64,000 nucleotides of DNA from Dokdonella_A sp963775445. GTDB lineage: Bacteria > Pseudomonadota > Gammaproteobacteria > Xanthomonadales > Rhodanobacteraceae. A program made the position numbers and the translations under genes. This document shows, piece by piece, positions 9,321-18,503 of this stretch. Location: assembly GCA_963775445.1 (NCBI GenBank), contig CAVZIT010000004.1, forward strand, positions 496,001-560,000, written 5' to 3'. The notes under the pieces are model-generated. The model saw nothing but the letters and a program-made list of their open reading frames with translations, was not told the origin of the DNA and searched no databases. The first letter of the stretch is position 1, and the number at the start of each line of letters is the position of its first letter.

Positions 9321-10031
9321 ATGCGGTTGCGTCATCTCGCTGCCGGGCTGTCGCAGTTGCGTTTGCGCGAGTTCGCGATGCGGCGCGGTCGTTGTCCATT
9401 TTGCGGACCGAGCGTGTTTGTTCGCCTGAACGCCGACGAAGCCGGTTTGCGCTGTGTGCGGTGCACCTCCTCGGCGGTGCACCTCGCGATCGGCCGGGCG
9501 CTACTCGCCGAGACCGACGGGATCGCGGGAATGGACGTCTGTGAACTGTCGACCAGCGGGCCTCTGGCGGGCTATCTTCGGGACCACGCTCGCAGCGCCA
9601 TGCTGTCGGAGTACTTCGCGGACTTGCCCCCTGGCAGCATTCGCAACGGGATTCGCTGCGAGGATGTGCAGCAACTGACCTATCGCGACGCGAGTTTCGA
9701 TCTGGTTACCCACACTGAAGTGATGGAGCATGTACCCGACGATGCGCGAGCGTTCGCCGAACTGCATAGGGTGCTCCGGCCGGGCGGAGTGATGCTGTTC
9801 ACCGTGCCGCTCCATGGTGGTCCGCATACGGTAGAACGAGCGCGGCTTCACAACGACCGGGTCGAATACCTGCTCGATCCGGTCTATCACACGGACCCGT
9901 TGCGCGATGGCAAAGGCATACTTGCATATCGCGACTATGGCCTGGATATTCTCGATCGTCTGCGCATGGCCGGCTTCGAAGAGGGTCGAGATTGCTACCC
10001 AAGGGGGAATACCTTTCGCTCGACCACGTGA
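9321..10031 (+). CDS. zinc-ribbon class I SAM-dependent methyltransferase
   Basis: This is a predicted methyltransferase of unknown substrate, 236 residues long. The N-terminal part has a possible metal-binding ribbon with CPFC at 25-28 and CVRC at 45-48. A Methyltransf_11-like domain follows, with MDVCELSTSGPLAGYL as a divergent motif I, then SFDLVTHTEVMEHVPDD and HRVLRPGGVMLFTVPL. The C-terminal part (RLHNDRVEYLLDPVYHTDPL) resembles polysaccharide-associated methyltransferases. The ATG lies just after the recG stop, so co-transcription is likely. ATG 9378 is an alternative start but would remove part of the conserved N-terminus. Confidence 0.82.
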   Translation: MRLRHLAAGLSQLRLREFAMRRGRCPFCGPSVFVRLNADEAGLRCVRCTSSAVHLAIGRALLAETDGIAGMDVCELSTSGPLAGYLRDHARSAMLSEYFADLPPGSIRNGIRCEDVQQLTYRDASFDLVTHTEVMEHVPDDARAFAELHRVLRPGGVMLFTVPLHGGPHTVERARLHNDRVEYLLDPVYHTDPLRDGKGILAYRDYGLDILDRLRMAGFEEGRDCYPRGNTFRSTT

Positions 10032-10143
10032 CGTGATCATTGCGGGCCGGGCTGCGTCGTAGTCAAAGCCGATTCGGCTGGGTAATCCCAGGATTGCCAG
10101 CGCGCGAGAGCGACCGGAACAAGGATTGCGGCACGCCGCCGAG

Positions 10144-10172
10144 AGTTGCGCATGGAACGGCTCACCGCTACT
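10144..10172 (+). promoter_or_regulatory. predicted promoter of the L31 gene
   Basis: TTGCGC at 10144-10149 and TACTAT at 10167-10172 are separated by exactly 17 bases. The predicted start near 10179 leaves a leader of about 30 bases to the ATG at 10210. No Zur-like palindrome was recognised next to it, although that was judged by eye only. Confidence 0.5.
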
Positions 10173-10209
10173 ATGCCGGGCTTTTCCCGGCGTCCCGCGG
10201 AGCTTGTGC

Positions 10210-10449
10210 ATGAAAGCCGACATCCATCCCAAATACAAGCCGGTCGTATTCCAGGACAGGTCCAGCGATTTCGCGTTTCTGACGCAATCGACCATGTCCA
10301 GCGACGAGAAGATCAAGTGGGAGGACGGACAGGAATATCCGCTGATCAAGGTCGAGATTTCCAGCCATTCACATCCGTTCTACACCGGCAAGCAGAAGTC
10401 GATCGATGCCGGCGGGCGCGTCGACAAGTTCCGTCGCCGCTACCGCTGA
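10210..10449 (+). CDS. rpmE2: 50S ribosomal protein L31 type B
   Basis: L31 is a small protein of the large ribosomal subunit that bridges to the small subunit. The 79-residue sequence begins MKADIHPKYKPVVFQDRSS and contains SHPFYTGKQ, diagnostic of L31 type B. It has no cysteine at all, so this is the zinc-independent form. In organisms with two copies this form is induced by zinc starvation. No second copy is visible here, and in this lineage it may be the ordinary L31. It has its own predicted promoter. Confidence 0.95.
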   Translation: MKADIHPKYKPVVFQDRSSDFAFLTQSTMSSDEKIKWEDGQEYPLIKVEISSHSHPFYTGKQKSIDAGGRVDKFRRRYR

Positions 10450-10668
10450 ACGCGGCAGCGTAGAATGTCGCGGCTGCCTTCGGGCGCCGCCGGTTCTTCG
10501 GACTTTGGGGTACGCGTGGCATAGGTTTTGTGAGTCTTTGGCAGCACGTCCGGTGTGCCGACCGGTTGTGCGTCGGGCCGGAGGAAATCGGTTCGCGTGA
10601 CAAAGCTGCCGGCGCATTCGCCCGGCACAATCTGCGCCCGTATCCGGGCCTGCGCAAAGGAGCCAGCC

Positions 10669-11961
10669 GTGTCCGACAAGACTGTTGAGTTCATCGATTC
10701 CGCCACCCAGCGCAGCGCCAAGTTGCCGATCGTCACGGGCACACTCGGTGATCCCGCAGTCGACATCGGCAAACTGCACAAGGCAACCGGTTACTTCACC
10801 TACGACCCAGGCTTCATGGCAACCGCCTCGACCAAGAGTGCGGTGACGTTCATCGATGGCGAAGCGGGCGTTCTGCTTTACCGCGGGTATCCGATCGAAC
10901 AATTGGCCAAGCAGTCCAATTTTCTGGAAGTAGCCTACCTGCTGATCAACGGCGAGTTGCCCGGCTCCTCGGAATTCTCGAAGTTCGAAGACGAGGTCAC
11001 GCATCACTCGATGATGCACGAGGGCCTCAAGAACTTTCTCAATGGATTCCATTACGACGCGCACCCCATGGCGATGTTGTGCGGGGTCATCGGCTCATTG
11101 TCTGCGTTCTATCACGACACGCTCGATATCAGCGAGGCGTCGCAACGCAAGTTGGCCGCGGTGCGACTTATTGCGAAGATGCCGACCATTGCCGCAGCGG
11201 CGTATCGCTACTCGATCGGCTGGCCGATACGCTACCCGCGCAACAATCTCGAGTATGTCACGCGCTTCCTGCACATGATGTTCGAGGTGCCGAGCGAGCC
11301 GCTCGAGTTGAGTCCGGTGGCGGCCAAGGCTCTCGACCTGTTGTTCATCCTGCACGCGGACCACGAGCAGAATGCCTCGACTTCCACGGTGCGCCTCGTG
11401 GGTTCGACCGGAGCCAATCCTTACGCCTGCGTTGCGGCTGGCATCGCCGCGTTGTGGGGACCAGCGCACGGCGGCGCCAATGAAGCAGTACTCAAGATGC
11501 TCGAGGAAATCGGCGACGTGAAGAACGTCGCGAGCGCTGTCGTCAAGGCAAAGGACAAGGAATCGGGTTTTCGGCTGATGGGCTTCGGTCATCGGGTCTA
11601 CAAGAACTATGACCCGCGCGCCGCCATCATTCGCGAGATGTGTCACCAAGTCCTCGAAGAGCTCGGGGTAAACGACCCATTGCTCGACATAGCGATGGCA
11701 CTGGAAGAGGTCGCGCTCAAGGATCCGTATTTCGTCGAGCGCAAGCTCTATCCGAACGTGGATTTCTATTCGGGCCTGATCTACAAGGCGCTGCGCATTC
11801 CGACCGAAATGTTCACCGTGATGTTCGGGATCGCGCGGACTGCCGGGTGGGTCGCTCACTGGCTCGAGCAGAACCAGGGCGAAGACACCAAGATCGGCCG
11901 TCCGCGGCAGGTCTATACGGGCAGCCTGAAACGCGATTACGTGCCGTTGACCAAGCGCTAG
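10669..11961 (+). CDS. gltA: citrate synthase
   Basis: The enzyme condenses oxaloacetate and acetyl-CoA to citrate in the TCA cycle. The 430-residue product matches the hexameric type found in Gram-negative bacteria. Key regions are GEAGVLLYRGYPIEQLA, the HADHEQNAS histidine region (about 230-240), GPAHGGAN, FGHRVYKNYDPRA with the second catalytic histidine, and NVDFYSGLIY with the catalytic aspartate. GTG 10669 was chosen because AAGGAG lies six bases upstream. The earlier in-frame region has no citrate-synthase character. The 219 bases upstream hold no other gene. Confidence 0.97.
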   Translation: MSDKTVEFIDSATQRSAKLPIVTGTLGDPAVDIGKLHKATGYFTYDPGFMATASTKSAVTFIDGEAGVLLYRGYPIEQLAKQSNFLEVAYLLINGELPGSSEFSKFEDEVTHHSMMHEGLKNFLNGFHYDAHPMAMLCGVIGSLSAFYHDTLDISEASQRKLAAVRLIAKMPTIAAAAYRYSIGWPIRYPRNNLEYVTRFLHMMFEVPSEPLELSPVAAKALDLLFILHADHEQNASTSTVRLVGSTGANPYACVAAGIAALWGPAHGGANEAVLKMLEEIGDVKNVASAVVKAKDKESGFRLMGFGHRVYKNYDPRAAIIREMCHQVLEELGVNDPLLDIAMALEEVALKDPYFVERKLYPNVDFYSGLIYKALRIPTEMFTVMFGIARTAGWVAHWLEQNQGEDTKIGRPRQVYTGSLKRDYVPLTKR

Positions 11962-11970
11962 CAGGCAACG

Positions 11971-11992
11971 GAAAAGGCGCTTTCAGGGCGCC
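11971..11992 (-). terminator. weak intrinsic terminator overlapping a stop codon
   Basis: On the minus strand GGCGC (11992-11988) can pair with GCGCC (11980-11976) across a seven-base loop and is followed by TTTT. The stop codon of the minus-strand gene at 11983 lies in the loop. The five-pair stem and short T run make this weak, but its position fits the end of the mrcA operon and also the end of gltA on the other strand. Confidence 0.35.
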
Positions 11993-12612
11993 GAGATCAA
12001 CTTCTCGAGTGCCCGGAGAGTAGCCCGTCGCATTGGCTTGGTTCCCGAACGATCCAGCGGCGCCTGGCGCACGCGATCGTAGGGCAGCACGGTGAGGTCG
12101 ATTGGTACGTCGCCGGCAGCGAACAGGAACGCCGGAAAATCCGCCGCCATGGTGCGGGTGAGGCGCAACCGCCGATCCTTTTCGCGATAGGGTATGGCGT
12201 GTTCCCGCAGGAATCGGGCCACCTCGACCGCGTCGTCGGTATGCAGATGCAAGCACACGGCCGACTGCTCATCCGCGCTGCCATCGAGCACAGGTCCGAC
12301 CAGCCGCGGTTCCCACGTCGAGAAGAATCGCAAGGCTTCCCGTGCCGCTTCGCGCCAGCGGCGAAGTGTCTGTGGTTGCGAATTGCCGTAAAACAGGCGC
12401 TGGTGTTCGCGCAGGGCCTGCTGGACTTCAACGTTGTCGGGGAAATTCGGTTCGCCCGCGATCCCCAGATCCGCGGCCGCCTTGCGTTTGGCCTGTTGAT
12501 AATCGCGCAAACCACTCTCGCTGATCAGCCGCGCGGCTTCGACGGCAATGCTTCGGCGCTGCTGGCGTACGCGTCCACGCGGCGGGTACGCGGGCGGATT
12601 CGAGCTGGTCAC
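11983..12612 (-). CDS. conserved protein of unknown function downstream of PBP1A
   Basis: This is a 209-residue soluble protein that I could not assign to a named family. It begins with GTG and an Arg/Pro-rich stretch. It then has a helical region resembling a small nucleotidyltransferase-associated fold (SIAVEAARLISESGLRDYQQ), followed by a mixed alpha/beta half with CLHLHTDDAVEVARFLREH and DVPIDLTVLPYDRVRQ. No signal peptide, transmembrane helix or catalytic motif is evident. It starts four bases after the mrcA stop, so it is almost certainly in the same transcript. That suggests, but does not prove, an envelope-related role. Confidence 0.75.
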   Translation of the reverse strand: MTSSNPPAYPPRGRVRQQRRSIAVEAARLISESGLRDYQQAKRKAAADLGIAGEPNFPDNVEVQQALREHQRLFYGNSQPQTLRRWREAAREALRFFSTWEPRLVGPVLDGSADEQSAVCLHLHTDDAVEVARFLREHAIPYREKDRRLRLTRTMAADFPAFLFAAGDVPIDLTVLPYDRVRQAPLDRSGTKPMRRATLRALEKLISAP

Positions 12613-12616
12613 GATC

Positions 12617-15121
12617 TCAGAATACGTCGTAGGCTTCGCGCTGCTCGGTGTTCTGGCGCGATTCGTTCGATTGTGCGGTCAATCGGGCAAGGTCCTCGAC
12701 CTTGAATACCTCGAGAATTGCGTCGGGCTGGCTCGCAGGCGCCAGCAGACCCGTCGCCGGATCGATGCGTGCGGTGGTGATGCCGGGCGGCATGTCGAAG
12801 GGTTCCATTGGCACATCCTTCAATGCCGCTCGCATGAAGTCGATCCAGATCGGCAATGCAACCTTGGCGCCGAATTCGCCATGGCCGAGCGATCCAAAAT
12901 CGTCGAGTCCGAGCCAGCAACTCGTGACCAGATCGGGATTGAAGCCCGTGAACCAGCCATCGCGATGGTCGTTGGTCGATCCAGTCTTGCCGGCGAGGTC
13001 GGTACGTTTCAACACCATCGCCGCCGAGCCGGTTCCGCGCCGCACGACATCGCGCATCATCGACGTCAGAAGATAGGCATTGCGCACATCAATCACGCGC
13101 GGTGCCAGGCGAGTCTGGCCATTGCTGCTGACGGGTGTCGCGGTCGCCTGCGCAGTGGCGATCGGATTGAGACTCGCGCCCGAAGGCGTTGCGGCATCTT
13201 GACCGGTGGCCGATGCGGGAGGTGGCGCGGCCGGCTGGTTTTCGGTGAGCGCGCGCTCGGGACAATTGCGGCACGCGCGCACCGGGTCGGCCTGGTACAC
13301 GACCTTGCCATCGCGATCCAGAATGGTGTTTACGATAAAGGGGTCGACGAGGAATCCGCCGTTGGCGAATACGGCGTACCCGCGTGCCATTTCCATCGGC
13401 GATACCGACGCGGTCCCAAGCGCCATCGACAGATTGTCGGGAATCTGGTCGAGGCTGAATCCGAAACGCGTGGAGTACTCACGTGCGTAATGCACGCCGA
13501 TTGCATCGAGCAAACGCACCGACACCAGATTCACCGACTTGACCAGCGCTTCGCGCAGGCGCATCGGTCCGGAAAACTTGCCGTCATCGTTCTGTGGCGC
13601 CCACACGCCATTGGGCTTGGACGGATCCGGAAAAACCGCCGGAGCATCGTTGATGACCGATGCCGGCGTGAATCCGTGCTCGAACGCGGCGGAATAGATG
13701 AAGGGCTTGAATCCCGAACCGGGACTTCTCGCACTCATCGTGACCCGGTTGAACTTGCTGCGCAGGAAGCTGAAGCCACCGTCGAGCGCCCGGATCGCGC
13801 CATTTTCCGGATCCACCGACACCAGGGCCGCTTGCGCACCGGGAATCTGCGTCAGTCGCCAATCACCCTGATCATCGCGGGCGAGCCGCACGATGTCGCC
13901 GGGCTTGAGTACGTCCGCAACTTTCCTTGGCGACGGACCGCGGCGATTCTCGTCGACATAGGGGCGCGCCCAGGCCATTGCTTCCAGGTCGAGCGGAACG
14001 CTTTGTCCGTCGTCGAGATAGACCAGCGCCGTCTTGGCGCTCACCTGAGTGACCAACCCGGGCACCATTCCCGCGGTCGTGTCGTAGTCTGCCAGCACTC
14101 GGTTCCACTCATCGGGCGTCGAGCGCGCCTTCAAGTCGACATGTGCCTCCGCACCGCGGTAGCCGTGGCGGTGATCGTAGTCGATAAGATTCTTCCGCAA
14201 TGCCTGATCGGCCGCTTCCTGCAATGTGGAATTGATCGTGGTGCGGACCACGTAGCCGTCCGTCAGCGCGGTGTTGCCGAGTTTTTCGATCGCCTCGCGG
14301 CGAACCATCTCGGCGACGTACGGAGCGTCCACCTCGATCGGCGGCTCATGCGCAAAGGCCAGCTCCGGCGTAGCGACTGCCTGATCGTAGGCCGCCTTGT
14401 CGATGAAATGGTTGTCGAGCATGCGCGACAACACATAGTTGCGGCGCTGCACGGAACGCTCACGGTTGTACAGCGGATTGCCGGTCGATGGGAATTTTGG
14501 CAGCGAGGCAAGCATTGCGCACTCGGCGAGCGTCAACTCGGGAAGTGTCTTTCCGTAATAGAATTCGGCCGCCGCAGCCACTCCATACGAGCGATGACCC
14601 AGGAAAATCTTGTTGAGATACAGCTCGAGGATTTCGTCCTTGGACAACGCGTTCTCGATGCGGAACGCAAGGAATATCTCGGAAAGTTTGCGTGTATAGC
14701 TTTTCTCGGGGCTGAGGAAGAAGTTGCGTGCAACCTGCTGCGTGATGGTCGAACCACCCTGGGATTTGCCTCCCCCGGAGAAAACCACGTGCAGACCGGC
14801 CCGCAAGGTGCCCTGCCAGTCGATGCCCGGATGGTGGTAGAAATTGGCGTCCTCGGCTGCGAGGAAGGCATCTTTCAGCCGATCCGGTACATCTTCGATC
14901 CGGACCGGCCGACGGTGAGTCTCACCGAAGGTGGCAATGAGCTTGCCGTCGGTGGTATAGACGCGCAACGGAACCTGCAAGCGCACGTCCTTCAGGGTCT
15001 CTACCGAAGGCAGACGGGGTGCAATCAGCCAATAGGTGATGCCGAGACCGAGCGCGCCCATGAGCACGCAGGCGACGATGAGATAGGCGGCGTAACGTAG
15101 AAGGCGAACAAGAATTTTCAT
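12617..15121 (-). CDS. mrcA: penicillin-binding protein 1A, bifunctional transglycosylase/transpeptidase
   Basis: This class A PBP polymerises and cross-links peptidoglycan at the inner membrane. The 834-residue product has a short cytoplasmic tail and one membrane helix (about 10-33). The glycosyltransferase domain has the catalytic AAEDANFYHHPGID (Glu90) and GGSTITQQ. A PBP1A-type insert/OB region follows. The transpeptidase has SGFK (Ser469, Lys472), SVN and KTG (near 712). All catalytic motifs are present. ATG 15121 was chosen because a TATACT -10-like element at 15178-15173 would leave almost no leader for the alternative ATG at 15157. It is divergent from pilM, as in many gammaproteobacteria. 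Confidence 0.95.
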   Translation of the reverse strand: MKILVRLLRYAAYLIVACVLMGALGLGITYWLIAPRLPSVETLKDVRLQVPLRVYTTDGKLIATFGETHRRPVRIEDVPDRLKDAFLAAEDANFYHHPGIDWQGTLRAGLHVVFSGGGKSQGGSTITQQVARNFFLSPEKSYTRKLSEIFLAFRIENALSKDEILELYLNKIFLGHRSYGVAAAAEFYYGKTLPELTLAECAMLASLPKFPSTGNPLYNRERSVQRRNYVLSRMLDNHFIDKAAYDQAVATPELAFAHEPPIEVDAPYVAEMVRREAIEKLGNTALTDGYVVRTTINSTLQEAADQALRKNLIDYDHRHGYRGAEAHVDLKARSTPDEWNRVLADYDTTAGMVPGLVTQVSAKTALVYLDDGQSVPLDLEAMAWARPYVDENRRGPSPRKVADVLKPGDIVRLARDDQGDWRLTQIPGAQAALVSVDPENGAIRALDGGFSFLRSKFNRVTMSARSPGSGFKPFIYSAAFEHGFTPASVINDAPAVFPDPSKPNGVWAPQNDDGKFSGPMRLREALVKSVNLVSVRLLDAIGVHYAREYSTRFGFSLDQIPDNLSMALGTASVSPMEMARGYAVFANGGFLVDPFIVNTILDRDGKVVYQADPVRACRNCPERALTENQPAAPPPASATGQDAATPSGASLNPIATAQATATPVSSNGQTRLAPRVIDVRNAYLLTSMMRDVVRRGTGSAAMVLKRTDLAGKTGSTNDHRDGWFTGFNPDLVTSCWLGLDDFGSLGHGEFGAKVALPIWIDFMRAALKDVPMEPFDMPPGITTARIDPATGLLAPASQPDAILEVFKVEDLARLTAQSNESRQNTEQREAYDVF

Positions 15122-15282
15122 GCCGATTGGCGAGGATGTGATGGCAGTCAACGTCATTGAGGCGAATTACGGAGTATAGATCGCTTGCGGGTGCCCGGCA
15201 GGGCGAAGGTTCCTGCGGGCGAGGGAGTTCCCGTGAAAAATGGGCAAGTTGGGCTGGTTTTGCCTCCAAGGTAAAGCCCATG

Positions 15283-15311
15283 TTGATAATTAGTTAAAGT
15301 TTAGATTTAAT
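15283..15311 (+). promoter_or_regulatory. predicted promoter of the pilMNOPQ operon
   Basis: TTGATA at 15283-15288 and TTTAAT at 15306-15311 are separated by 17 bases inside an AT-rich patch that stands out from the GC-rich surroundings. The predicted start near 15318 leaves about 40 bases to pilM, whose GTG is preceded by GGGGAGGGG. Confidence 0.55.
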
Positions 15312-15359
15312 GTAGCTGCGCATGTTTCGCTCGTAAGGGCCCGCGGGGAGGGGAAAAGT

Positions 15360-16418
15360 GTGAGTCTGTTCACTCCGAAATCTCCAGCACTGATCGGAGT
15401 TGATGTCAGCTCGACGGCCGTCAAGTTGCTTCAACTGGGTCAGGCCAACGGCCGCTACCGTGTAGAACACTATGCGGTCGAAGCGTTGCCACCCAATGCG
15501 GTCGTCGAAAAAAACATCGTCGAAGTCGAAGCGGTTGGCGACGCGATTCGACGCGCATTGACTCGATCCGGCAGCAAGGCGAAATTCGCCGCAGCCGGTG
15601 TCGCCGGATCTGCCGTGATCACCAAGGTCATTCCGATGCCTGCAGATCTGTCGGAGGACGACATGGAATCGCAGATCCAGGTCGAGGCCAATCAGTACAT
15701 TCCGTACCCGATCGACGAGGTCAGTCTGGATTTCGAGGTGCTCGGACCGGTCAAGGACAATCCGGACATGGTCCATGTGTTGCTGGCTGCATCACGCACC
15801 GAGAATGTCGATCTGCGCGTGGCGGCACTTGACCTCGGTGGACTCGGCACGCGCGTCGTCGACGTCGAAGCGTTCGCGATGGAGAATGCGTTCCGGCTCA
15901 TCGCCGATCAGCTCGCGGTGCCCAAGAGTGCAGTGGTCGCGGTTGTCGACATTGGCGCCACGATGACGACGCTGATCGTGCTCAAGAATCAGCGGACCAT
16001 CTACTCGCGCGAACAAGTGTTCGGCGGCAAGCAACTCACCGACGAGGTCATGCGCCGCTACGGTTTGAGCTACGAGGAAGCCGGGCTCGCCAAGCGCCAG
16101 GGTGGGCTTCCGGATTCGTATGAAAGCGAGGCGCTCGAGCCGTTCAAGGAATCGATGGTCCAGCAGCTGAGCAGGTTGTTGCAATTTTTCTTTGCCGGCA
16201 GCGAATACAGCAAGGTCGACCAGGTGGTTCTTGCCGGCGGTTGCGCATCGATCCCCGGTGTTCCCGAACTGATCGAAGAGCAACTCGGGGTTCCGTGCGT
16301 GGTGGCCAATCCGCTGGCCAACATGTCGCTTGCTGGTCGCGTGCAGGCGCAAACCCTGGCGCGTGACGCACCGGCGCTGATGATCGCCTGCGGTCTCGCG
16401 CTGAGGAGTTTCGACTGA
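15360..16418 (+). CDS. pilM: type IV pilus assembly protein PilM
   Basis: PilM is a cytoplasmic actin/FtsA-like ATPase-fold protein that binds the N-terminal tail of PilN and links the alignment subcomplex to the pilus motor. The 352-residue product begins MSLFTPKSPALIGVDVSSTA. It shows the phosphate-binding motifs GVDVSSTAVKLL and VVDIGATMTTLIVL and the adenosine-binding VVLAGGCASIPG. GTG 15360 has a strong purine-rich ribosome site. It is the first gene of pilMNOPQ and its stop overlaps the pilN start by one base. Confidence 0.96.
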   Translation: MSLFTPKSPALIGVDVSSTAVKLLQLGQANGRYRVEHYAVEALPPNAVVEKNIVEVEAVGDAIRRALTRSGSKAKFAAAGVAGSAVITKVIPMPADLSEDDMESQIQVEANQYIPYPIDEVSLDFEVLGPVKDNPDMVHVLLAASRTENVDLRVAALDLGGLGTRVVDVEAFAMENAFRLIADQLAVPKSAVVAVVDIGATMTTLIVLKNQRTIYSREQVFGGKQLTDEVMRRYGLSYEEAGLAKRQGGLPDSYESEALEPFKESMVQQLSRLLQFFFAGSEYSKVDQVVLAGGCASIPGVPELIEEQLGVPCVVANPLANMSLAGRVQAQTLARDAPALMIACGLALRSFD

Positions 16419-17257
16419 TGGCCCGGATCAATCTTCTTCCATGGCGCATCGAACGCCGCAAACAGCGCGAGCGCGAATTCTACGGATTGCTTGGCGCTGC
16501 GGCGATCGCCGGGATCGTGCTCATGTTTCTCTGGATCAGCTGGATGGGCGCGCGGATCGACAACCAGGACGCGCGCAACAATTACCTCACCACAGAAATC
16601 AAGGCGCTCGACAAGAAGATCGAGGACATCGCCAAGCTCGACGATCAGAAGGCGCGCCTTCTGACACGCAAGCGCATCATCGAGCAACTGCAATCGAACC
16701 GTTCGCAGACCGTCCATCTATTCGATGATCTGGTCAAGACCATTCCTGACGGCACGCGCCTGACGTCGATGAAGCAAGTCGATGAGACGCTGACCCTCGC
16801 GGGAGTCGCCGAATCCAATGCACGTGTCGCCACCTACATGCGCAACATCGACAAGGCGCCATGCATGGGACACTCGGAGCTGGAAAAAATCGAGAACAAG
16901 GCCGGCGACAAGGGCATCGAGAAGAAGCTGCCCTATGTATTTTCCCTTCAGGTCAAGCTGAACAAACCAGCAGAAATCGGGCAGAACGACAAGGCGTCGG
17001 CGAGCGAAGACGATTCGGCGATCGTCGATTGCGGGAAGACCGCGACTACCTCGGACAAAGCGGCTTCGCCAACCGATGAAGCAATCAAGGGCAGCGCAAT
17101 GCCGTCCCCGCCGCCTGCCACCGCGAGTCCTCCGCAACCACCGGCCGCACCGGGCGGCAATGCAGTTCCGGCGACCCCGCCGCAAGTTCCCGCACGCCAC
17201 TCGAATCCCTCGACCCCGCCGTCAGCGGCGCCGGCGCACCGAGGAGCGACGCCATGA
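16418..17257 (+). CDS. pilN: type IV pilus assembly protein PilN with Pro-rich tail
   Basis: PilN is a bitopic inner-membrane protein that forms the PilNO alignment complex with PilO. The start is the conserved MARINLLPWRIERRKQRERE, whose INLLPWR motif binds PilM. One transmembrane helix (about 25-45) and a periplasmic ferredoxin-like domain follow. The 279-residue product is unusually long. The last 90 or so residues are low-complexity, rich in Pro, Ala and Ser, and look like an added linker. The reading frame is continuous and the stop overlaps the pilO start, so the tail is part of the gene. Confidence 0.94.
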   Translation: MARINLLPWRIERRKQREREFYGLLGAAAIAGIVLMFLWISWMGARIDNQDARNNYLTTEIKALDKKIEDIAKLDDQKARLLTRKRIIEQLQSNRSQTVHLFDDLVKTIPDGTRLTSMKQVDETLTLAGVAESNARVATYMRNIDKAPCMGHSELEKIENKAGDKGIEKKLPYVFSLQVKLNKPAEIGQNDKASASEDDSAIVDCGKTATTSDKAASPTDEAIKGSAMPSPPPATASPPQPPAAPGGNAVPATPPQVPARHSNPSTPPSAAPAHRGATP

Positions 17258-17949
17258 GCTTCTTCGAAGATCTGCGAAATCTCGATCGCAACAACATTGG
17301 CGCGTGGCCCAAGACGATCAAGGGGTTCTTCGCGGTGCTCGTGTTCGCCCTGATCCTGCTCGCCGGGTGGTGGTTCAAGATTCGCGACCAGCAGGACACG
17401 CTCGATTCCGGCGTAACCAAGGAGACAACGCTCAAGGCGGACTTCGAAAAGAAGCAGAAGCGCGTGGTCAACCTGCCCGCTTACCGCAAGCAACTCGCCG
17501 ACATGACAGCCATGCTGCACATGATGGTGCTGCAGTTGCCGAGCGCCACCGAGATGCCGAACGTGCTGGTGGCCATCTCGCAGACGGCGCTCGCGGCCGG
17601 CATCGAAACTGAACTGTTCCAGCCCGGTCCTGAGGTCGCCAAGCAGGTCTATGCCGAGAAGCCGATCATGCTGAAGATGCTTGGCACCTACCACCAGTTT
17701 GGTGCCTTCATCAGCGATGTCGCCTCACTGCCGCACGTGGTGATCCTGACCATGCACAACGTATCGTTGCAGCCGGCGAAGAATGCCGGCAAGAACGGTG
17801 CGCCTGATGACCTGCTGCTGCTCGAAGGCACCGTGAAGACCTACCATTACCTCGACGAGGATACGATCGCGGCGGCCGAAGCGGCGGCTGCGGCGAAGAA
17901 GCCCGGTCGGGGCAGGGCGCGGCCCAAGGCCGCCAAGGGAGGGCGTTGA
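17254..17949 (+). CDS. pilO: type IV pilus assembly protein PilO
   Basis: PilO is the inner-membrane partner of PilN in the pilus alignment complex. The 231-residue protein has a short N-terminal tail (SFFEDLRNLDRNNIGAWP), a transmembrane helix at about 25-43, a coiled-coil region with ETTLKADFEKKQKRV, and a periplasmic domain with YHQFGAFISDVASLPHVVIL. The C-terminus ends in a Lys/Ala/Gly/Arg-rich tail. It overlaps pilN by four bases and is followed by pilP after one base. Confidence 0.95.
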   Translation: MSFFEDLRNLDRNNIGAWPKTIKGFFAVLVFALILLAGWWFKIRDQQDTLDSGVTKETTLKADFEKKQKRVVNLPAYRKQLADMTAMLHMMVLQLPSATEMPNVLVAISQTALAAGIETELFQPGPEVAKQVYAEKPIMLKMLGTYHQFGAFISDVASLPHVVILTMHNVSLQPAKNAGKNGAPDDLLLLEGTVKTYHYLDEDTIAAAEAAAAAKKPGRGRARPKAAKGGR

Positions 17950-17950
17950 G

Positions 17951-18481
17951 ATGTCAGGTCCTCTCAATTTCCGATCCCGCGCGCTGCTCGTCGCAGCGAC
18001 GCTCGCCATCCTTGCTGGCTGCACGCGAGGCCAGTCCGACCTTCACCGGTGGGTTGAACACGAGAAAGCCCAGAAAGGCACGCCGCTCGACCCATTGCCT
18101 GAAATGAAGACGTTCGAGACTTTCGTCTACAACGACAAGGATTTGCGCGATCCGTTCGGCCCGAGCGATTCGGAAAAGGCCGAGTCGACCAACAACGGCC
18201 CGCGTCCGGACCAGAATCGCCCGCGCGAACCTCTGGAGGCATTCCCGCTGGACGGCCTCAAGATGGTCGGCACCATCGGTGCAGGCAAGTCGATGCAGGC
18301 ACTCATCAAAGATCCGAATGGGGTTATCCATCGTGTACGCGCAGGCAACTATCTGGGCCAGAATTATGGACGCATCGTCAGCATCGCCCCTAGCGAGGTC
18401 GATCTCGTGGAACTGGTTCCGCGTGGCGACAGCTGGATGGAGCACGAAGCAACGATCTCATTGGCCGATTCCAAGAAATGA
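17951..18481 (+). CDS. pilP: type IV pilus assembly lipoprotein PilP
   Basis: PilP is an inner-membrane lipoprotein that connects PilNO to the outer-membrane secretin PilQ. The 176-residue product has a lipoprotein signal with lipobox LAGC (Cys24). A disordered stretch follows, then the C-terminal beta domain with FPLDGLKMVGTIGAG, KDPNGVIHRVRAGNYLGQNY and RIVSIAPSEVDLVELV, typical of PilP. It sits between pilO and pilQ, as in most type IV pilus operons. Confidence 0.95.
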   Translation: MSGPLNFRSRALLVAATLAILAGCTRGQSDLHRWVEHEKAQKGTPLDPLPEMKTFETFVYNDKDLRDPFGPSDSEKAESTNNGPRPDQNRPREPLEAFPLDGLKMVGTIGAGKSMQALIKDPNGVIHRVRAGNYLGQNYGRIVSIAPSEVDLVELVPRGDSWMEHEATISLADSKK

Positions 18482-18503
18482 CCGACCCGTTGGGGGTAAT
18501 GCG

